6,281 nt of DNA from Clostridia bacterium. Its GTDB lineage: Bacteria > Bacillota > Clostridia > Oscillospirales > CAG-272. The DNA lies in NCBI GenBank assembly GCA_017556845.1, contig JAFYMA010000179.1, forward strand, positions 1 to 6,281. The letters run 5' to 3'. Both the position numbers and the translations under genes were made by a program. How positions within the stretch are numbered: the stretch's first letter is position 1; every line of letters begins with the position of its first letter. The notes beneath the pieces are model-generated. The model ran no database searches. It worked only from the letters and a program-made list of their open reading frames with translations, and was not told where the DNA came from. Positions 5,652 to 6,281 of the stretch are shown here, piece by piece.

Positions 5652-6281
5652 GGCTTGATAAATTTTTTACGCACGCAGGACTCCTCAGCAGAAAGGAGTG
5701 TGCGTCGGCAGCCAAAAACGGCAGGATCACGGTAAACGGTGTCTGCGTTAAGGATTGCTCCGTTCATATAAACGAAAAAACGGACAGTATAGCTCTTGAC
5801 GGGCAAACTGTTTCTTACAGCAAATACGTTTATATTATGCTCAATAAGCCGTCGGGGTATGTAAGCTCAACGGATGAGCCGGGGGAGCGTACCGTCCTTG
5901 AACTGCTTTCGGAAACGGACGTGAAGATCGGCGTTTTTCCGTGCGGCAGACTTGATAAGGATACGACGGGCTTGCTGATAATGACGAGCGACGGGCCCGC
6001 CTGCCACAGAGCGCTCGCACCGAAAAGCCACGTCGAAAAGAAATACGAATTTGAGTGTGCGGACGTTCTTTGCTCGTCAGACGTTGAAAAAATGAAATGC
6101 GGTATAACTCTTGCCGATGGGTATACGACATTGCCGTGCGAAATATCCCTTACGGGCTCAAAAAGCGGAATAATTACTCTCAAAGAAGGAAAGTACCATC
6201 AGATAAAGAGGATGTTCGGGGCGGTGGGCAATAAAATAACGCGTCTTAAGCGTATATCGTTCGGAGGCATTGATCTTGACG
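5648..6281 (+). CDS. rsuA: 16S rRNA pseudouridine synthase RsuA, 3' end beyond the window
   Basis: The frame is open from ATG 5648 to the window edge, giving 211 residues of an expected ~230-240. RsuA converts a uridine of 16S rRNA (U516 in E. coli) to pseudouridine during small-subunit assembly. An N-terminal S4 RNA-binding domain is clear (MRLDKFFTHAGLLSRKECAS, then GRITVNGVCV, about residues 1-50). The catalytic core follows with MLNKPSGYVSS (64-74) and the signature CGRLDKDTTGLLIMTSDG (99-116), containing catalytic D103. EKKY (130-133) and EGKYHQIKRMFGAVGN (180-195) match RsuA rather than the large-subunit RluB/E/F branch, though confusion within this family is possible. Translation probably depends partly on coupling to the 33-residue ORF. 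A weak AGGGTG (5634-5639) inside that ORF is 8 nt before the start. No disruption is visible. Confidence 0.93.
   Translation, partial: MRLDKFFTHAGLLSRKECASAAKNGRITVNGVCVKDCSVHINEKTDSIALDGQTVSYSKYVYIMLNKPSGYVSSTDEPGERTVLELLSETDVKIGVFPCGRLDKDTTGLLIMTSDGPACHRALAPKSHVEKKYEFECADVLCSSDVEKMKCGITLADGYTTLPCEISLTGSKSGIITLKEGKYHQIKRMFGAVGNKITRLKRISFGGIDLD

Noticed and set aside
5405..5806. A long open frame on the - strand across the divergent promoter region, the small ORF and early rsuA
   Set aside because: It is antisense to the S4 domain of rsuA and runs through two convincing promoters, with no recognisable protein features.
5830..6183. Overlapping - strand open frames inside rsuA
   Set aside because: The + strand frame encodes an unbroken RsuA catalytic core; the antisense frames are low-complexity Ser/Arg-rich shadows.
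1..6281. Mobile elements, CRISPR repeats, tRNA or rRNA genes
   Set aside because: No transposase, integrase, terminal repeats, regularly spaced repeats or tRNA/rRNA-like sequence was seen on either strand.

Overview
The window reads as chromosomal DNA from a Gram-positive Firmicute of the class Clostridia, probably a gut-type organism. That assignment is an inference. It rests on a PdaA-type polysaccharide deacetylase, a VanR/VanS-like two-component pair, a YesL-type (DUF624) membrane protein, strong GGAGG-type ribosome binding sites and moderate GC content. No rRNA, tRNA, CRISPR array, transposon or phage gene was seen. Coding density is very high.

Layout: (1) Positions 1-1269, + strand: the 3' part of a YesL/DUF624-like membrane protein, then a membrane-anchored extracytoplasmic protein of uncertain family with a faint YpmS-like look. 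(2) Positions 1266-5332, - strand, read right to left: an OmpR-family response regulator, its six-TM sensor histidine kinase (ATGA overlap), an 82-nt gap containing a stem-loop, a PdaA-like secreted deacetylase, and a second secreted deacetylase with a complete NodB motif set (10-nt overlap with the PdaA gene). This looks like a cell-envelope sensing and peptidoglycan-modification cluster. (3) Positions 5333-5549: a divergent regulatory region with one near-consensus extended -10 promoter on each strand. Between and over them lie a 7-bp inverted repeat and a direct repeat that are good candidates for response-regulator binding. (4) Positions 5550-6281, + strand: a 33-residue membrane peptide whose Shine-Dalgarno sits inside a hairpin, coupled by an ATGA overlap to a 16S rRNA pseudouridine synthase (RsuA) that runs off the window.

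Working model (inference): the kinase senses something at the membrane or wall, the regulator acts at the divergent region, and the two deacetylases remove acetyl groups from peptidoglycan or another cell-surface glycan. The least ordinary part is the rsuA leader: strong promoter, RBS-masking hairpin, tiny hydrophobic peptide and translational coupling to an rRNA modification enzyme.
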